Assembly (NCBI RefSeq): GCF_015645445.1 | Contig: NZ_JADOGI010000010.1 | Span: forward strand, 24,784-88,783 | Source of the DNA: Nonomuraea cypriaca | GTDB taxonomy: Bacteria > Actinomycetota > Actinomycetes > Streptosporangiales > Streptosporangiaceae | DNA: 64,000 nucleotides | Direction of reading: 5' to 3' | In this document: positions 10,821-18,947 of the stretch, piece by piece | Numbering within the stretch: the first letter of the stretch is position 1 | How the letters are laid out: each line of letters opens with the position of its first letter | Made by a program: the position numbers and the translations under genes | The notes under the pieces: generated by a model | Database searches by the model: none | The model's input: the letters and a program-made list of their open reading frames with translations, nothing else | Told to the model about the DNA's origin: nothing

Positions 10821-11054
10821 ATGACGCAGCTGCTGGTGTTCGGCGAGAGGGATGACGCGGAGGAGGTCGCGGAGACGTTGGGGGAGTGGTTTCCCTCGCT
10901 TGGGGTGCCGCGGGTGGTGCGGGAGACGCTTGCCGGGGAGGACGACGCGGAGGACGCCCAGTGGCTGGTCGTCGTCGAAGGGCTGGAGAAGAGGGCGCTG
11001 GGCAAGGTGGATGAGCTGGTAGCGCGTCACGACGGGTGGCGGGAGCGGCACTGA
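10821..11054 (+). CDS. Small acidic protein of unknown function
   Basis: I do not recognise a characterised family. The 77-residue protein begins MTQLLVFGERDDAEEVAETL and ends LVARHDGWRERH. It is acidic, without Cys, signal peptide or membrane segment, and its pattern suggests a small alpha/beta fold. An agagg site precedes the ATG. It is divergent from Uma2 copy 2 and 60 bases upstream of the phosphoesterase gene, so it may be cotranscribed with the latter. The same gene's first codons survive as a pseudogene after Uma2 copy 1. Confidence 0.7.
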   Translation: MTQLLVFGERDDAEEVAETLGEWFPSLGVPRVVRETLAGEDDAEDAQWLVVVEGLEKRALGKVDELVARHDGWRERH

Positions 11055-11114
11055 GGATTTCGTCCGGCGCGAACATCGTTCCCGTGGGATCCGGGCTCGG
11101 ACAGAGTGGCTGGT

Positions 11115-11861
11115 ATGCGTGTAGCCGTGCTGTCCGATGTTCATGGAGTGTTGCCCGCGCTCGAAGCCGTGCTGGCCGAGCCGGACGTGGTCGCCGCTGA
11201 TCTGATCGTGCTCACCGGGGACCTGGCGGCTGGGCCGATGCCGGTCGAGACGCTAGACGTGCTGGTCTCGCTGGGGGAGCGGGCGCTGTGGGTCAACGGG
11301 AACGCCGACCGGGAGCTGGTGGAGGTGGCGGCGGGCCAGGGCTCCCCCTATGCGATCTCGCGGTGGGCGGGGGAGCGGTTGCGGGCCGATCAGGTCGAGT
11401 TGCTGGCCGCCCTGCCTCATCGGCAGGTGCTCGATCTGGGGCGGTTGGGGACGGCGTTGTTCGTGCACGCCACGCCGCGCAGTGACGAGGAGATGATCCT
11501 CGTGGACAGTTCGCTGGAGCGGTGGGGTGAGGTGCTGGCCGGGGAGAGCGCCGGCACCGTGGTGCTGGGCAACACCCACATGCCGTTCGTACGGCTCGTC
11601 GACGGCGTCCTGGTGGTGAATCCCGGGTCGATCGGGATGCCCTATGGGCGATACGGGGCGCAGTGGGCGCTGCTCGACGGGGAGAGCGGGGCGGTCACCC
11701 TGCGGACGACGCCGCTCGATGCCGCTCGGGTGGGGGAACGGCTGATCGCCGGGAGCGGGTTCGACGGGATCGAGGAGTGGGTGGGTGAATACGTGACCAG
11801 CGTCTACTCCGATGCCGAGGCGTTGCGGGTGTTCGCCAAGGCCGAGCGGCGGCCCGGTTAG
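11115..11861 (+). CDS. Calcineurin-like metallophosphoesterase, YfcE/MJ0936 type
   Basis: The 248-residue protein has the dimetal signature in order: Asp and His in VLSDVHG near the N-terminus, GDLAAG, Asn-bearing WVNGNADRE, the FVHATPRSD His, and GNTHMPF with VVNPGSIGMPYG near the end. This set matches YfcE-like phosphodiesterases that act on small phosphoesters. The ATG at 11115 gives the conserved MRVAVLSD start and is preferred to a GTG nine bases earlier. The physiological substrate is not evident from context. Confidence 0.85.
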   Translation: MRVAVLSDVHGVLPALEAVLAEPDVVAADLIVLTGDLAAGPMPVETLDVLVSLGERALWVNGNADRELVEVAAGQGSPYAISRWAGERLRADQVELLAALPHRQVLDLGRLGTALFVHATPRSDEEMILVDSSLERWGEVLAGESAGTVVLGNTHMPFVRLVDGVLVVNPGSIGMPYGRYGAQWALLDGESGAVTLRTTPLDAARVGERLIAGSGFDGIEEWVGEYVTSVYSDAEALRVFAKAERRPG

Positions 11862-11888
11862 GCGGACGCTCCCCCACGCGGGTTTCCT

Positions 11889-11970
11889 GCGGTCAGGCGG
11901 CGGGTTCCTGGGCCGTGCGGTCAGGCGGTGGCTTTCGGGTCGTGCGGTCAGGCGGTGGCTTCCTGGGTGG
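11889..11970. repeat. Three tandem 27-28 base repeats at the 3' end of the MFS gene
   Basis: Units beginning GCGGTCAGGCGG start at 11889, 11917 and 11944 and differ by few bases. On the minus strand each unit carries the last codons and the TGA of the transporter gene. The tail of the gene has therefore been copied twice downstream of the used stop codon. Slippage or local duplication is the likely origin. Confidence 0.8.
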
Positions 11971-13252
11971 CGGCTGCTTCTCTGCGGGCCTTCTCGGCCA
12001 GGGCGTGTTCGTCCGTTCTGGCGTCGTAGCCGCGGAACTTCGGGAGCGCGGCGCTCAGTGCCAGCACCGCGCCGACGCACAGGAGGCCGCCGGCGCCGAG
12101 GGAGAAGCGGGTGCCGCCGAGGTCGGCCATGAGGCTGGCCCTGGTGTTGCCGAGCATCGGGCCGCTGGCGTACGAGAGGAGCTCGATGCCGGCCAGGCGC
12201 CCGCGGAGCTCCGGCGGGATCGTCTGGTTCCACATGGTCATGCGGAAGATTCCGCTGATCATGTCGGCGGCGCCCGCGAGGGCGATGCAGACGAACACCA
12301 CCCAGACGTTGGGAGCCAGCGCGGTCGAGGCGACCGCCACGCCCCAGAGTGCGGCCGCGATGATCACGCCGAGCCCCTGGCGCTGTACGCGGGCCGCCCA
12401 GCGGCCTGTGATCGAGGCGATCAGGGCGCCCACCGCGGCGGCCGAGTAGAGCAGTCCCAGCGCCTGCGGCGCCCGCAGCTCATCGGCCAGGAACGGGAAC
12501 AACGCCGTCGCCATCGCGAACACCATCGCGGCGATGTCCACCAGGTACGTGCCCATCAGATCCTTGCGGCCCACCGCGTACCGCACGCCCTCGACCAGCG
12601 ACTCCAGCGACGCGGGGGCGGCGTCCTCGGCCGCCGGCAGCGACCTGATCCGCCACAGCAGGACCAGCGACAGGACGAAGGTCACCGTGTCGACGCCGTA
12701 CGCGAGCGCCGCGCCGAACACCGTCACCAGCAGACCGCCCAGCGCCGGGGCCACGATGGCGCCGAAGTTCCAGCGCAGGCTGGACAGCACCGCCGCCGCG
12801 CCCTGCTGGTCGTGCTTGACCACCTGCTGGATCACCGCCTCCAGGCTGGGGCGTTGCAGGGAGGCGATGCCGGTGGAGATGGCGCCCATCACGTACAGGA
12901 CCCAGACCTGGGGGTTCGGCAGCATCGCGTTGATCATGAGTGCCGCCGAGGTCACCAGGAGGCCCAGCTCGCTCAGTACGATGATCTTGCGACGGTCGAG
13001 GGCGTCGGCGATTGCGCCGCCCCACAGCCCGCACACCACCATCGGCACGAACTCCGCCAGGCTCACCAGCCCGACCGCCAGGAAGGAGCCCGTCAGCTCC
13101 TTCATCTGGTACGGAATCGCCACCATCGAGATCAACGTGCCGAACATCGTGATGACGCCGGACCCGAAGAGCAGACGATAGTCGCGCGAATCGCGCAGCG
13201 GACTCAGGTCCAGCGAAACGTGGCGGAAGAGGCTTTTCACTCGATCGGGCAC
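11948..13252 (-). CDS. MFS efflux transporter, EntS-like
   Basis: The 434-residue membrane protein begins near SRDYRLLFGSGVITMFGTL and shows about 12 hydrophobic spans, including the loop GLWGGAIADALDRRKIIVLS typical of the MFS_3 (enterobactin-exporter-like) group. It likely exports a small molecule by proton antiport. GTG 13252 is the chosen start; GTG 13240 is equally possible, and the longer frame upstream is noise. No ribosome-binding site is clear. A strong hairpin lies upstream of its promoter region, ending the preceding transcript. Substrate unknown. Confidence 0.8.
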   Translation of the reverse strand: MPDRVKSLFRHVSLDLSPLRDSRDYRLLFGSGVITMFGTLISMVAIPYQMKELTGSFLAVGLVSLAEFVPMVVCGLWGGAIADALDRRKIIVLSELGLLVTSAALMINAMLPNPQVWVLYVMGAISTGIASLQRPSLEAVIQQVVKHDQQGAAAVLSSLRWNFGAIVAPALGGLLVTVFGAALAYGVDTVTFVLSLVLLWRIRSLPAAEDAAPASLESLVEGVRYAVGRKDLMGTYLVDIAAMVFAMATALFPFLADELRAPQALGLLYSAAAVGALIASITGRWAARVQRQGLGVIIAAALWGVAVASTALAPNVWVVFVCIALAGAADMISGIFRMTMWNQTIPPELRGRLAGIELLSYASGPMLGNTRASLMADLGGTRFSLGAGGLLCVGAVLALSAALPKFRGYDARTDEHALAEKARREAAATQEATA

Positions 13253-13305
13253 GAGTTCAGATTGTCTGACATCAGGCCTGGGCAGGGCAAATGCTTTACA
13301 CGGAA

Positions 13306-13335
13306 GAAGGCCCCGGAGAGGTGTCCGGGGCCTTC
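13306..13335 (-). terminator. Terminator after the NTF2-like gene
   Basis: GAAGGCCCCGGA (13306-13317) pairs perfectly with TCCGGGGCCTTC (13324-13335) around a 6-base loop. It lies 8 bases beyond the stop of the leftward gene at 13344 and separates it from the transporter gene. Confidence 0.8.
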
Positions 13336-13343
13336 TGAGGGGG

Positions 13344-13709
13344 TCAGGCGCTGGGTGCGAGGTCCAGGAAGCCGAGTACCTTGCGGATTCTGCCGTCCTC
13401 GGCCAGTTCCACCATGTCGTATCCGGCGGCGACCGGCTCCCCGCCGGCCGGGCCCAGGTTCCAGGTGAACCTGGCGATGTGGTGGTGGGCGTCGTACACG
13501 TCGCCGGCCGTGAACACGAGACCGGGGAACATGGCCTGCGCGCCCTCGATCGTGGCCGCGATCGCGGCGTGGCCGGTGACATCGGCCAGCGGGTCGGTGT
13601 AGGAGCTGTCCTCGGTCCAGAGGCCGGCCACCGCCTTGGCGCGGGCGTCGGGGTCGGTCTCGTTCCAGGCGGCGAGGTAGCGGTCGAGCAGGTGCTCGGT
13701 CATGGTCAT
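13344..13709 (-). CDS. SnoaL/NTF2-like domain protein
   Basis: The 121-residue protein matches the SnoaL-like NTF2 fold: an N-terminal helix EHLLDRYLAAWNETDPDAR, then LWTEDSSYTDPLADVTGHAAI and the core strand HHIARFTWNLGPAGG. Such proteins include small isomerases and hydrolases as well as domains of no known activity. It is 25 bases downstream of a small membrane protein gene and followed by a strong terminator, so the two likely form an operon. Start at 13709 follows an aaggag site. Catalytic residues cannot be assigned. Confidence 0.75.
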   Translation of the reverse strand: MTMTEHLLDRYLAAWNETDPDARAKAVAGLWTEDSSYTDPLADVTGHAAIAATIEGAQAMFPGLVFTAGDVYDAHHHIARFTWNLGPAGGEPVAAGYDMVELAEDGRIRKVLGFLDLAPSA

Positions 13710-13734
13710 CTCCTTCGGGTCGGTTGGTGCCGGG

Positions 13735-14142
13735 TCAGTTGGTGTGGATCTTGCGCAGGCCGGTGATCTGGAGTTCGGCGAAGACGCCGACCACCAGGGC
13801 CTGGGCGATGGTCCAGATCGCGCCGATCGTGCTGAAGTCCGTCGCGCCGGTGACGACGGCCGCGATGCAGCCCAGGGTCCAGACGATGTTCAGGGCGATC
13901 ACGGCCTTGGTTCCGGCCGGGCTGATCCGGCGGCGGGTGGCCAGGAGGCCGACGGCGATGCCGTACACGAGGAGGAAGACTCCGATGCCGCGCAGCAGGC
14001 CGGCGTCCGGGCCGAGCAGGGTGCTCACGGGCCCGGCGAAGGCCAGGTAGACCAGCCCGTTGACGCCGGTGACGACGGCGTCGGCGGCCAGAGCGAGGCG
14101 CAGGAACTTCATCCGGTCGGCGGTGACGGTCAAGGCGGTCAT
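13735..14142 (-). CDS. Four-span integral membrane protein of unknown function
   Basis: The 135-residue protein has four hydrophobic segments, at about 14-36, 44-66, 77-97 and 104-124, with a short basic loop (TRRRIS) between the second and third. No catalytic motif is visible. An aaggag site sits 6 bases before the ATG at 14142. It is the first gene of a probable two-gene unit with the NTF2-like gene. Pairing with a SnoaL-like protein is seen elsewhere in actinobacteria, but I know of no function for it. Confidence 0.7.
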   Translation of the reverse strand: MTALTVTADRMKFLRLALAADAVVTGVNGLVYLAFAGPVSTLLGPDAGLLRGIGVFLLVYGIAVGLLATRRRISPAGTKAVIALNIVWTLGCIAAVVTGATDFSTIGAIWTIAQALVVGVFAELQITGLRKIHTN

Positions 14143-14491
14143 ATCGGGCTCCTTCGTTCGTTCCGACAGGTGAAAGATGTCAGGAACGGCATAGGGGCCG
14201 CGATTACGCGCCAGGTAATGCGCTCCGGCGTTCGGTCCTCGACCTGCGGTGGCGCGGGTGGAAAAGGGGGCTCCGGCCGGTCGGCTCGCCCCGCCATCAC
14301 AGGAGGGGCAGCGTCTCCATGAACCCGTCGTGTGTGACGAGCCGTGACGTGAGGGCGCCGTCGCCGGTGACCAAGCGCCATGACGGCGGGTGCGGCGACG
14401 GCGGCCATATGACCTGCCGCGATGAAGGCGGCGATCTTACCGAAACGGTAGCGGCTCCCCGGGGGACGGAGCGCGCGTGCCGCCGGGTGCG
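14143..14491. other. Gene-free interval between the membrane protein and the acyl-CoA ligase
   Basis: No frame here has convincing codon bias or a family match. An open frame on the minus strand (14139-14408) overlaps the ribosome-binding site of the membrane protein gene and is Arg/Pro-rich, so it is dismissed. The right part is the 3' untranslated region of the ligase; the left part should contain the promoter of the membrane protein gene, but no clear -10/-35 pair is visible. Confidence 0.4.
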
Positions 14492-16153
14492 TCAGGTCCC
14501 AAGGATCTCCCGGCGCAGGTGCGTCTTGAGGATCTTGCCGCCGGGGTTGCGCGGCAGCTCGCCCTCACGCAACCAGACGTGTACGGGGATCTTGAACTTG
14601 GCGATCCTGCCCGTCAGGAACGACCGCAGCTCCTCGGCCGTGATCGACGCGCCGGGCGCCGGCCGGATCACCGCGCCGACCTCCTCGCCCAGCTCCTCGT
14701 GCGGCACGCCGATCACCGCGGCGTCGTCCACCGCCGGGTGCTCGAACAGGGCCGCCTCCACCTCGGCGCAGTAGACGTTCTCGCCGCCCCTGATGACCAT
14801 GTCCTTGGCCCGGTCCACGATGTAGACGAAACCCTCGTCGTCGATCTTGGCCAGGTCGCCGGTGTGCAGCCAGCCGCCGACGAACGTCTGCGCCGTCGCC
14901 TCCGGTTTGTTCCAGTAGCCCATGATGACGTTCGGGCCGCGCAGGCACAGCTCGCCCACCTCGCCGGGCGGCAGCTCGTGACCCATCGGGTCCACCACGC
15001 GCAAGTCGACCACGGCCGACGGCAGGCCGATGCTGTCGGGCTTGGCCTGGTAGTCGGCGCCGCCGTTGCCGATGGCCAGGGCGGTCGTCTCGGTCATGCC
15101 GTAGCCGTTGGAGGGGGCGCGGTTGGGGAGGTTCTCGGTGATGCGCTCCAGCAGCTTGGGCGGGGCGGGGGCGCCGCCGTAGCCCAGGGCGGTCAGGGAC
15201 GACAGGTCGTACTTGCCGAAGTCGGGGTGGGACATGAGCTGCCAGGCGTTCGTCGGCACGCCGATCATCGTGCTGATCTTCTCGCGCTCGATCAGGCGCA
15301 GCGCCTGCTCGGGGTCCCACTTGTACATGAGCACCAGGCCGCCGCCGCTGAACATCGTGGTCGTCAGGCCGGAGAAGCAGCCTGTGACGTGGAACAGCGG
15401 CACGGTCAGCAGCGTCACGCGGCGTACGCTCGCCGCCGCCGCCGGGTCCTTGCCCGACATCGTGGCCGCGCGCATGAACCCGTAGGAGACGGTCATCGGC
15501 GACTGGCCGAGGTTGCGGTGGCTGCCCAGCGCGCCCTTGGGGCTCCCGGTGGTGCCGGAGGTGTAGAAGATCGTGGCCGGGTCCTCGGGGGACAGCTCGA
15601 CGTCGGGAAGCTTCACGTCGGCGACGACCTCGCCGAGCACGTCCTCGAACCTGCGCGCACCCTCCGGCGCCTCGCCCCTGGTGACGATCAGCGGCACGCC
15701 CGTCGAGGCCAGCCGCTCGGCTCGCTCGCCGTCCGCGATCAGCACCTTCGCGCCGGAGTCGCGCACGCCGTAGGCCAGCTCGGCCTCCGTCCACCAGGCG
15801 TTGAGAGGTACGGCGATGGCCCCAGCCGCCAGCGCGGCCGAGAAGGAGACGACCCATTCCGGGTAGTTGCGCATGGCCACGGCGACGCGGTCGCCCTTGC
15901 GCACGCCGTACTCCTCGACCAGGCGGCCGGCGAGGGTGGCGGCGCGGCGGAAGTGGTCCTCGAACGTGAGGTGCTCGTCCTCATACACGAGGAAGACCTT
16001 GTCGCCGTGGAATCTGCTCATCTCCAGCAGGGCGCGGAAGTGGGCGGGTGCGTGCTTCCATGTGCGCACGCCGGTGTCGCCGATCTCCTCTACCTCGAAC
16101 AGCTGGCCTGGTCCGGTGATCTGGGCCTGGACCTGAGCGTGCGAAAGGGACAT
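14492..16153 (-). CDS. Acyl-CoA synthetase (FadD-like AMP-binding ligase)
   Basis: The enzyme adenylates a fatty or aryl acid and transfers it to CoA. The 553-residue protein has the full adenylate-forming set: P-loop-like YTSGTTGSPKGA near 215, NGYGMTETTA near 350, GGWLHTGDLAK near 435, DRAKDMVIRGGENVYCAEVE, and the catalytic Lys in NPGGKILKTHL near the C-terminus. Length and motif spacing are normal for medium or long-chain FadD proteins. An operator-like palindrome lies about 45 bases before the ATG. It is monocistronic and divergent from the xylanase gene. Chain-length preference is unknown. Confidence 0.87.
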   Translation of the reverse strand: MSLSHAQVQAQITGPGQLFEVEEIGDTGVRTWKHAPAHFRALLEMSRFHGDKVFLVYEDEHLTFEDHFRRAATLAGRLVEEYGVRKGDRVAVAMRNYPEWVVSFSAALAAGAIAVPLNAWWTEAELAYGVRDSGAKVLIADGERAERLASTGVPLIVTRGEAPEGARRFEDVLGEVVADVKLPDVELSPEDPATIFYTSGTTGSPKGALGSHRNLGQSPMTVSYGFMRAATMSGKDPAAAASVRRVTLLTVPLFHVTGCFSGLTTTMFSGGGLVLMYKWDPEQALRLIEREKISTMIGVPTNAWQLMSHPDFGKYDLSSLTALGYGGAPAPPKLLERITENLPNRAPSNGYGMTETTALAIGNGGADYQAKPDSIGLPSAVVDLRVVDPMGHELPPGEVGELCLRGPNVIMGYWNKPEATAQTFVGGWLHTGDLAKIDDEGFVYIVDRAKDMVIRGGENVYCAEVEAALFEHPAVDDAAVIGVPHEELGEEVGAVIRPAPGASITAEELRSFLTGRIAKFKIPVHVWLREGELPRNPGGKILKTHLRREILGT

Positions 16154-16197
16154 GCGCAGAACTCCCGCAGTGGACGATTATTCCGGATAAATCACAG

Positions 16198-16213
16198 TAC
16201 CGACCGGTAGGTA
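16198..16213. promoter_or_regulatory. TetR-type operator candidate before the acyl-CoA ligase
   Basis: TACCGACCGGTAGGTA is a 16-base palindrome with only one mismatched pair, centred on ACCGGT and 45 bases upstream of the ligase ATG. Palindromes of this shape often precede acyl-CoA metabolism genes under TetR-family control in actinobacteria. The cognate regulator is not in the window. Confidence 0.5.
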
Positions 16214-16283
16214 CGTCGCGCTAGAGCAGGCGAAACAGGCGCTGCCGAGCCCGATGGAGGAGCTCGATCCGGGCAAGCCGTTG

Positions 16284-16294
16284 TGAAAGTTTCA
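16284..16294. promoter_or_regulatory. GAAA-N-TTTC element 1 upstream of the xylanase gene
   Basis: TGAAAGTTTCA is an inverted repeat with a single central base, 152 bases before the xylanase ATG. It has the same half-site as element 2. A regulator-binding role is inferred. Confidence 0.4.
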
Positions 16295-16406
16295 TTTTCT
16301 AGCCGATAGTTTCTGCCTCCGAGCTGCCCTTTTGCGCCCGGCTTGAAGCCGCCATTGATTGTCCCCTTGCATGTAAATACCGTCTGCGGTGCGATCCGAC
16401 CCGGGT

Positions 16407-16418
16407 CGAAAACTTTCG
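16407..16418. promoter_or_regulatory. CGAAA-AC-TTTCG element 2 upstream of the xylanase gene
   Basis: CGAAAACTTTCG is a perfect inverted repeat with a 2-base centre, 27 bases before the xylanase ATG. Elements of the form CGAAA-TTTCG occur before xylanase genes of other actinomycetes, to my recollection. Its position overlaps the likely transcription start, which suits repression. Confidence 0.5.
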
Positions 16419-16445
16419 GAACCGAGTGCCTGCCTCCGGAGGTAG

Positions 16446-18110
16446 ATGTCCGTGCATTCGTCCTCACTCGTCAGAGCCCTCACCCTGGTGGGGATACTCG
16501 TCACCTTCCTCCTGCCCGCGACCGCGGCCGAGGCCTCCGGGCCCCTGCGTACGCACGCGGCCAGCCGGGGCAAGTTCATCGGTACGGCGCTCGCCACCGG
16601 CCCGTTGTCCAATGAGACCTCGTACCGCAACATAGCCTCCACCGAGTTCAACCAGGTCACGGCCGAGAACGCGATGAAGTGGGAGTCGACCCAGCCCAGC
16701 CAGGGGCAGTTCACGTTCTCCGGCGCCGACGCCATCGTCAACTTCGCCACCCAGAACAACCAGCAGGTCCACGGCCACACGCTCGTGTGGCACAGCCAGA
16801 CGCCCGGCTGGGTGCAGAGCCTCAGCGCGACCGCGATGCGCACGGCGATGCAGACCCACATCAGCACGGTCGTCGGCCGCTATGCCGACAACCCCGCCGT
16901 GGTGTCGTGGGACGTGGTGAACGAGGTCTTCGACGACAACGGGAACATGCGCTCCTCGTTCTGGTACAACACGCTCGGCGAGAGCTTCATCGCCGACGCC
17001 TTCCGCGCCGCGCGCGCGGCGGACTCCAACGCCCGGCTCTGCATCAACGACTACAACGTCGAGGGGATCAACTCCAAGAGCACCGCGATGTACAACCTGG
17101 TGTCCAGGCTGCGCGGTCAGGGTGTGCCGATCGACTGCGTGGGCTTCCAGGGCCACCTCGCCATCCAGTACGGCTTCCCGAACGACCTGCAGCAGAACAT
17201 GGAGCGCTTCGCCGCCCTCGGCGTCCAGGTCCGGGTCACCGAGCTCGACGTGCGCATGCAGATGCCCAGGAGCTCCTCCAAGGACACCACCCAGGCCACC
17301 TACTACCGCAACGTCGTGAACGCCTGCATGGCCGTCACCGCCTGCGCGGGCGTGACGATCTGGGGCTTCACCGACAGGTACTCGTGGGTGCCCGACACGT
17401 TCTCCGGTGAGGGTGCCGCGCTGATCTACGACGAGAACTACCAGCGCAAGCCGTCCTACACCGCCGTGCACGACGCGCTGGCGGGCGGAAGCAGCAGCGA
17501 CACCACGGCACCGAGTGCGCCGGGAACGCCGTCGTCGAGCAACGTCACCTCGAACGCGGCCTCCCTGACGTGGACCGCCTCGACGGACACCGGCGGCAGC
17601 GGGCTGGCCGGCTACAACGTGTACAGGGAACAGGGCGCGACGGACACCCAGCTCGGGCAGAGCACCACCAACTCGATCGCGCTGACCGGGCTGAGCCCCT
17701 CCACCCAGTACCAGGTGTACGTGCGGGCACGTGACGGTGCGGGGAACCTGTCCGCCAACTCGCCGCTGGTCACCTTCACCACCTTGAGCGGCCCCGGTGG
17801 CAGCGGTGGGTGCGGCGCCGCGGGCACCGTACAGACCCAGTGGAGCGGCGGGTACGTCGTGCAGCCCGTGACCGTCACCAACACCGGCACCTCCAGCATC
17901 AGCGGCTGGACCGTCACCTTCACCCTGCCCGCCGGGCACACGCTGACCGGCTCGTGGAACGCCGCCGTGACCGTCAGCGGGCAGACCGTCACCGCAAGGA
18001 ACGCGGGCTACAACGGCACCCTGGCCGCGAACGCCAGCACCAGCTTCGGCTTCCAGGTCAGCCGGCCGAGCGGGAACACGCAGACGCCCTCCGGGTACAC
18101 CTGCGCCTGA
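16446..18110 (+). CDS. Secreted GH10 endo-beta-1,4-xylanase with FN3 and CBM2
   Basis: This enzyme cuts the xylan backbone outside the cell. The 554-residue precursor has a signal peptide (about 1-30, ending TAAEA), a GH10 barrel (about 38-348), a Ser/Thr/Pro linker, a fibronectin type III domain (about 355-447) and a C-terminal CBM2 (about 455-554). The acid/base is Glu160 in SWDVVNEV and the nucleophile Glu266 in VTELDVR. In the CBM2, Cys456 and Cys553 should form the usual disulfide, with Trp466, Trp488 and Trp504 as binding aromatics. ggagg precedes the ATG. Two inverted repeats upstream suggest substrate-dependent control. Confidence 0.95.
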   Translation: MSVHSSSLVRALTLVGILVTFLLPATAAEASGPLRTHAASRGKFIGTALATGPLSNETSYRNIASTEFNQVTAENAMKWESTQPSQGQFTFSGADAIVNFATQNNQQVHGHTLVWHSQTPGWVQSLSATAMRTAMQTHISTVVGRYADNPAVVSWDVVNEVFDDNGNMRSSFWYNTLGESFIADAFRAARAADSNARLCINDYNVEGINSKSTAMYNLVSRLRGQGVPIDCVGFQGHLAIQYGFPNDLQQNMERFAALGVQVRVTELDVRMQMPRSSSKDTTQATYYRNVVNACMAVTACAGVTIWGFTDRYSWVPDTFSGEGAALIYDENYQRKPSYTAVHDALAGGSSSDTTAPSAPGTPSSSNVTSNAASLTWTASTDTGGSGLAGYNVYREQGATDTQLGQSTTNSIALTGLSPSTQYQVYVRARDGAGNLSANSPLVTFTTLSGPGGSGGCGAAGTVQTQWSGGYVVQPVTVTNTGTSSISGWTVTFTLPAGHTLTGSWNAAVTVSGQTVTARNAGYNGTLAANASTSFGFQVSRPSGNTQTPSGYTCA

Positions 18111-18121
18111 CCTCCCCCGAT

Positions 18122-18150
18122 CCCCTGGGTCCTCGTGACCCAGGGGATTT
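18122..18150 (+). terminator. Terminator after the xylanase gene
   Basis: CCCCTGGGTC (18122-18131) pairs perfectly with GACCCAGGGG (18137-18146) around CTCGT and is followed by ATTTT. It sits 12 bases after the xylanase stop, between convergent genes. Confidence 0.85.
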
Positions 18151-18168
18151 TCGCCGCTCATCGGCGGG

Positions 18169-18774
18169 TCACGGATCCAGGGTGATCCCCTCGCGGCGGA
18201 GGTCCTCGACGATGCCGTCGACGAGGCGGGTGGCGACCGTGTGGTGGAGCCGGCCGTCCTCGCGCAACTCGCGGACGGCGGGGACCGGGTCGGGGTCGGC
18301 GAAGAGGCGTTCATCGGAGTAGTCCACCGGCCTGCCGGTCGGGTCGACGGTCCACCAGGACGCCTCCAGCGCGATCCCGTTCGGGTCGCTGAAGTAGATC
18401 GACCGCAGGAATCCGTGGTCGATGACGTCGGTCACCTCGCAGTCGTGGGCCTTGAGCCGGTCGCGCAGCCGGTTGAGCGCGTCCTCGTCCGGCAGGTGCA
18501 ACGACAGGTGGTCGAACTGCGCGGCCCGCGCGTACGGCACGCCGGCGGGCTTGGCGAAGCTGTCGAGCGGCTGGTCGGTGTATTCGAAGAAGGCGACGGT
18601 GTTGCCCGGCGCCACCTCGAAGAAGTAGTGCTTGAACGCGGGGATGGCGAGCGTCGTGACCAGGCGGGCGTCGAGCACACCGTGCCAGAAGCGCACGGTG
18701 GCGTCCATGTCCGCGGTCACCAGGGCTAGGTGGTGCACACCGCGCCAGTGCACCGTTTCTGGATTGGCAGCCAT
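18169..18774 (-). CDS. VOC-family (glyoxalase/extradiol dioxygenase fold) protein
   Basis: The 201-residue protein has one vicinal-oxygen-chelate domain. VHHLALVTADMDATVRFW opens it with a probable metal His, QFDHLSLHLPDEDALNRLRDRL carries the second, and IYFSDPNGIALEASWW gives the Glu ligand. These His, His and Glu positions fit a divalent-metal site. The C-terminal 50 residues extend past the domain. It may be a glyoxalase-like enzyme or a ring-cleaving dioxygenase relative; the substrate cannot be told. It is monocistronic. Confidence 0.78.
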   Translation of the reverse strand: MAANPETVHWRGVHHLALVTADMDATVRFWHGVLDARLVTTLAIPAFKHYFFEVAPGNTVAFFEYTDQPLDSFAKPAGVPYARAAQFDHLSLHLPDEDALNRLRDRLKAHDCEVTDVIDHGFLRSIYFSDPNGIALEASWWTVDPTGRPVDYSDERLFADPDPVPAVRELREDGRLHHTVATRLVDGIVEDLRREGITLDP

Positions 18775-18947
18775 GCCGCAACAGTACGCCTTTCAACTAT
18801 CTACGTTAACCCCGGGCTTCCTCCTCGTCAGGCTGGGTACGGTCTCGTTCCCGGAGCCGGACCTGGTGTGGTTCGGACTGCGGGGAGTGTCGCTCGGGTT
18901 ACGCTGAGCGAACTCGTTTCCGCTGATGGTCGAAGAAGGGATCTCTC

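Noticed and set aside
10731..11144. Long minus-strand frame across the small gene at 10821
   Set aside because: It reads through the divergent promoter and has no motif; the plus-strand frame is supported by its duplicated fragment.
11915..13468. A 517-codon open frame on the plus strand
   Set aside because: It lies opposite the MFS gene, is Arg/His/Gln-rich and has no domain match, while the minus strand has clear membrane spans.
14139..14408. An 89-codon minus-strand frame before the membrane protein gene
   Set aside because: It overlaps the ribosome-binding site of the real gene and has Arg/Pro/His-rich low-complexity translation. A different minus-strand frame ending at 14297 looked slightly protein-like but has no start or conserved motif.
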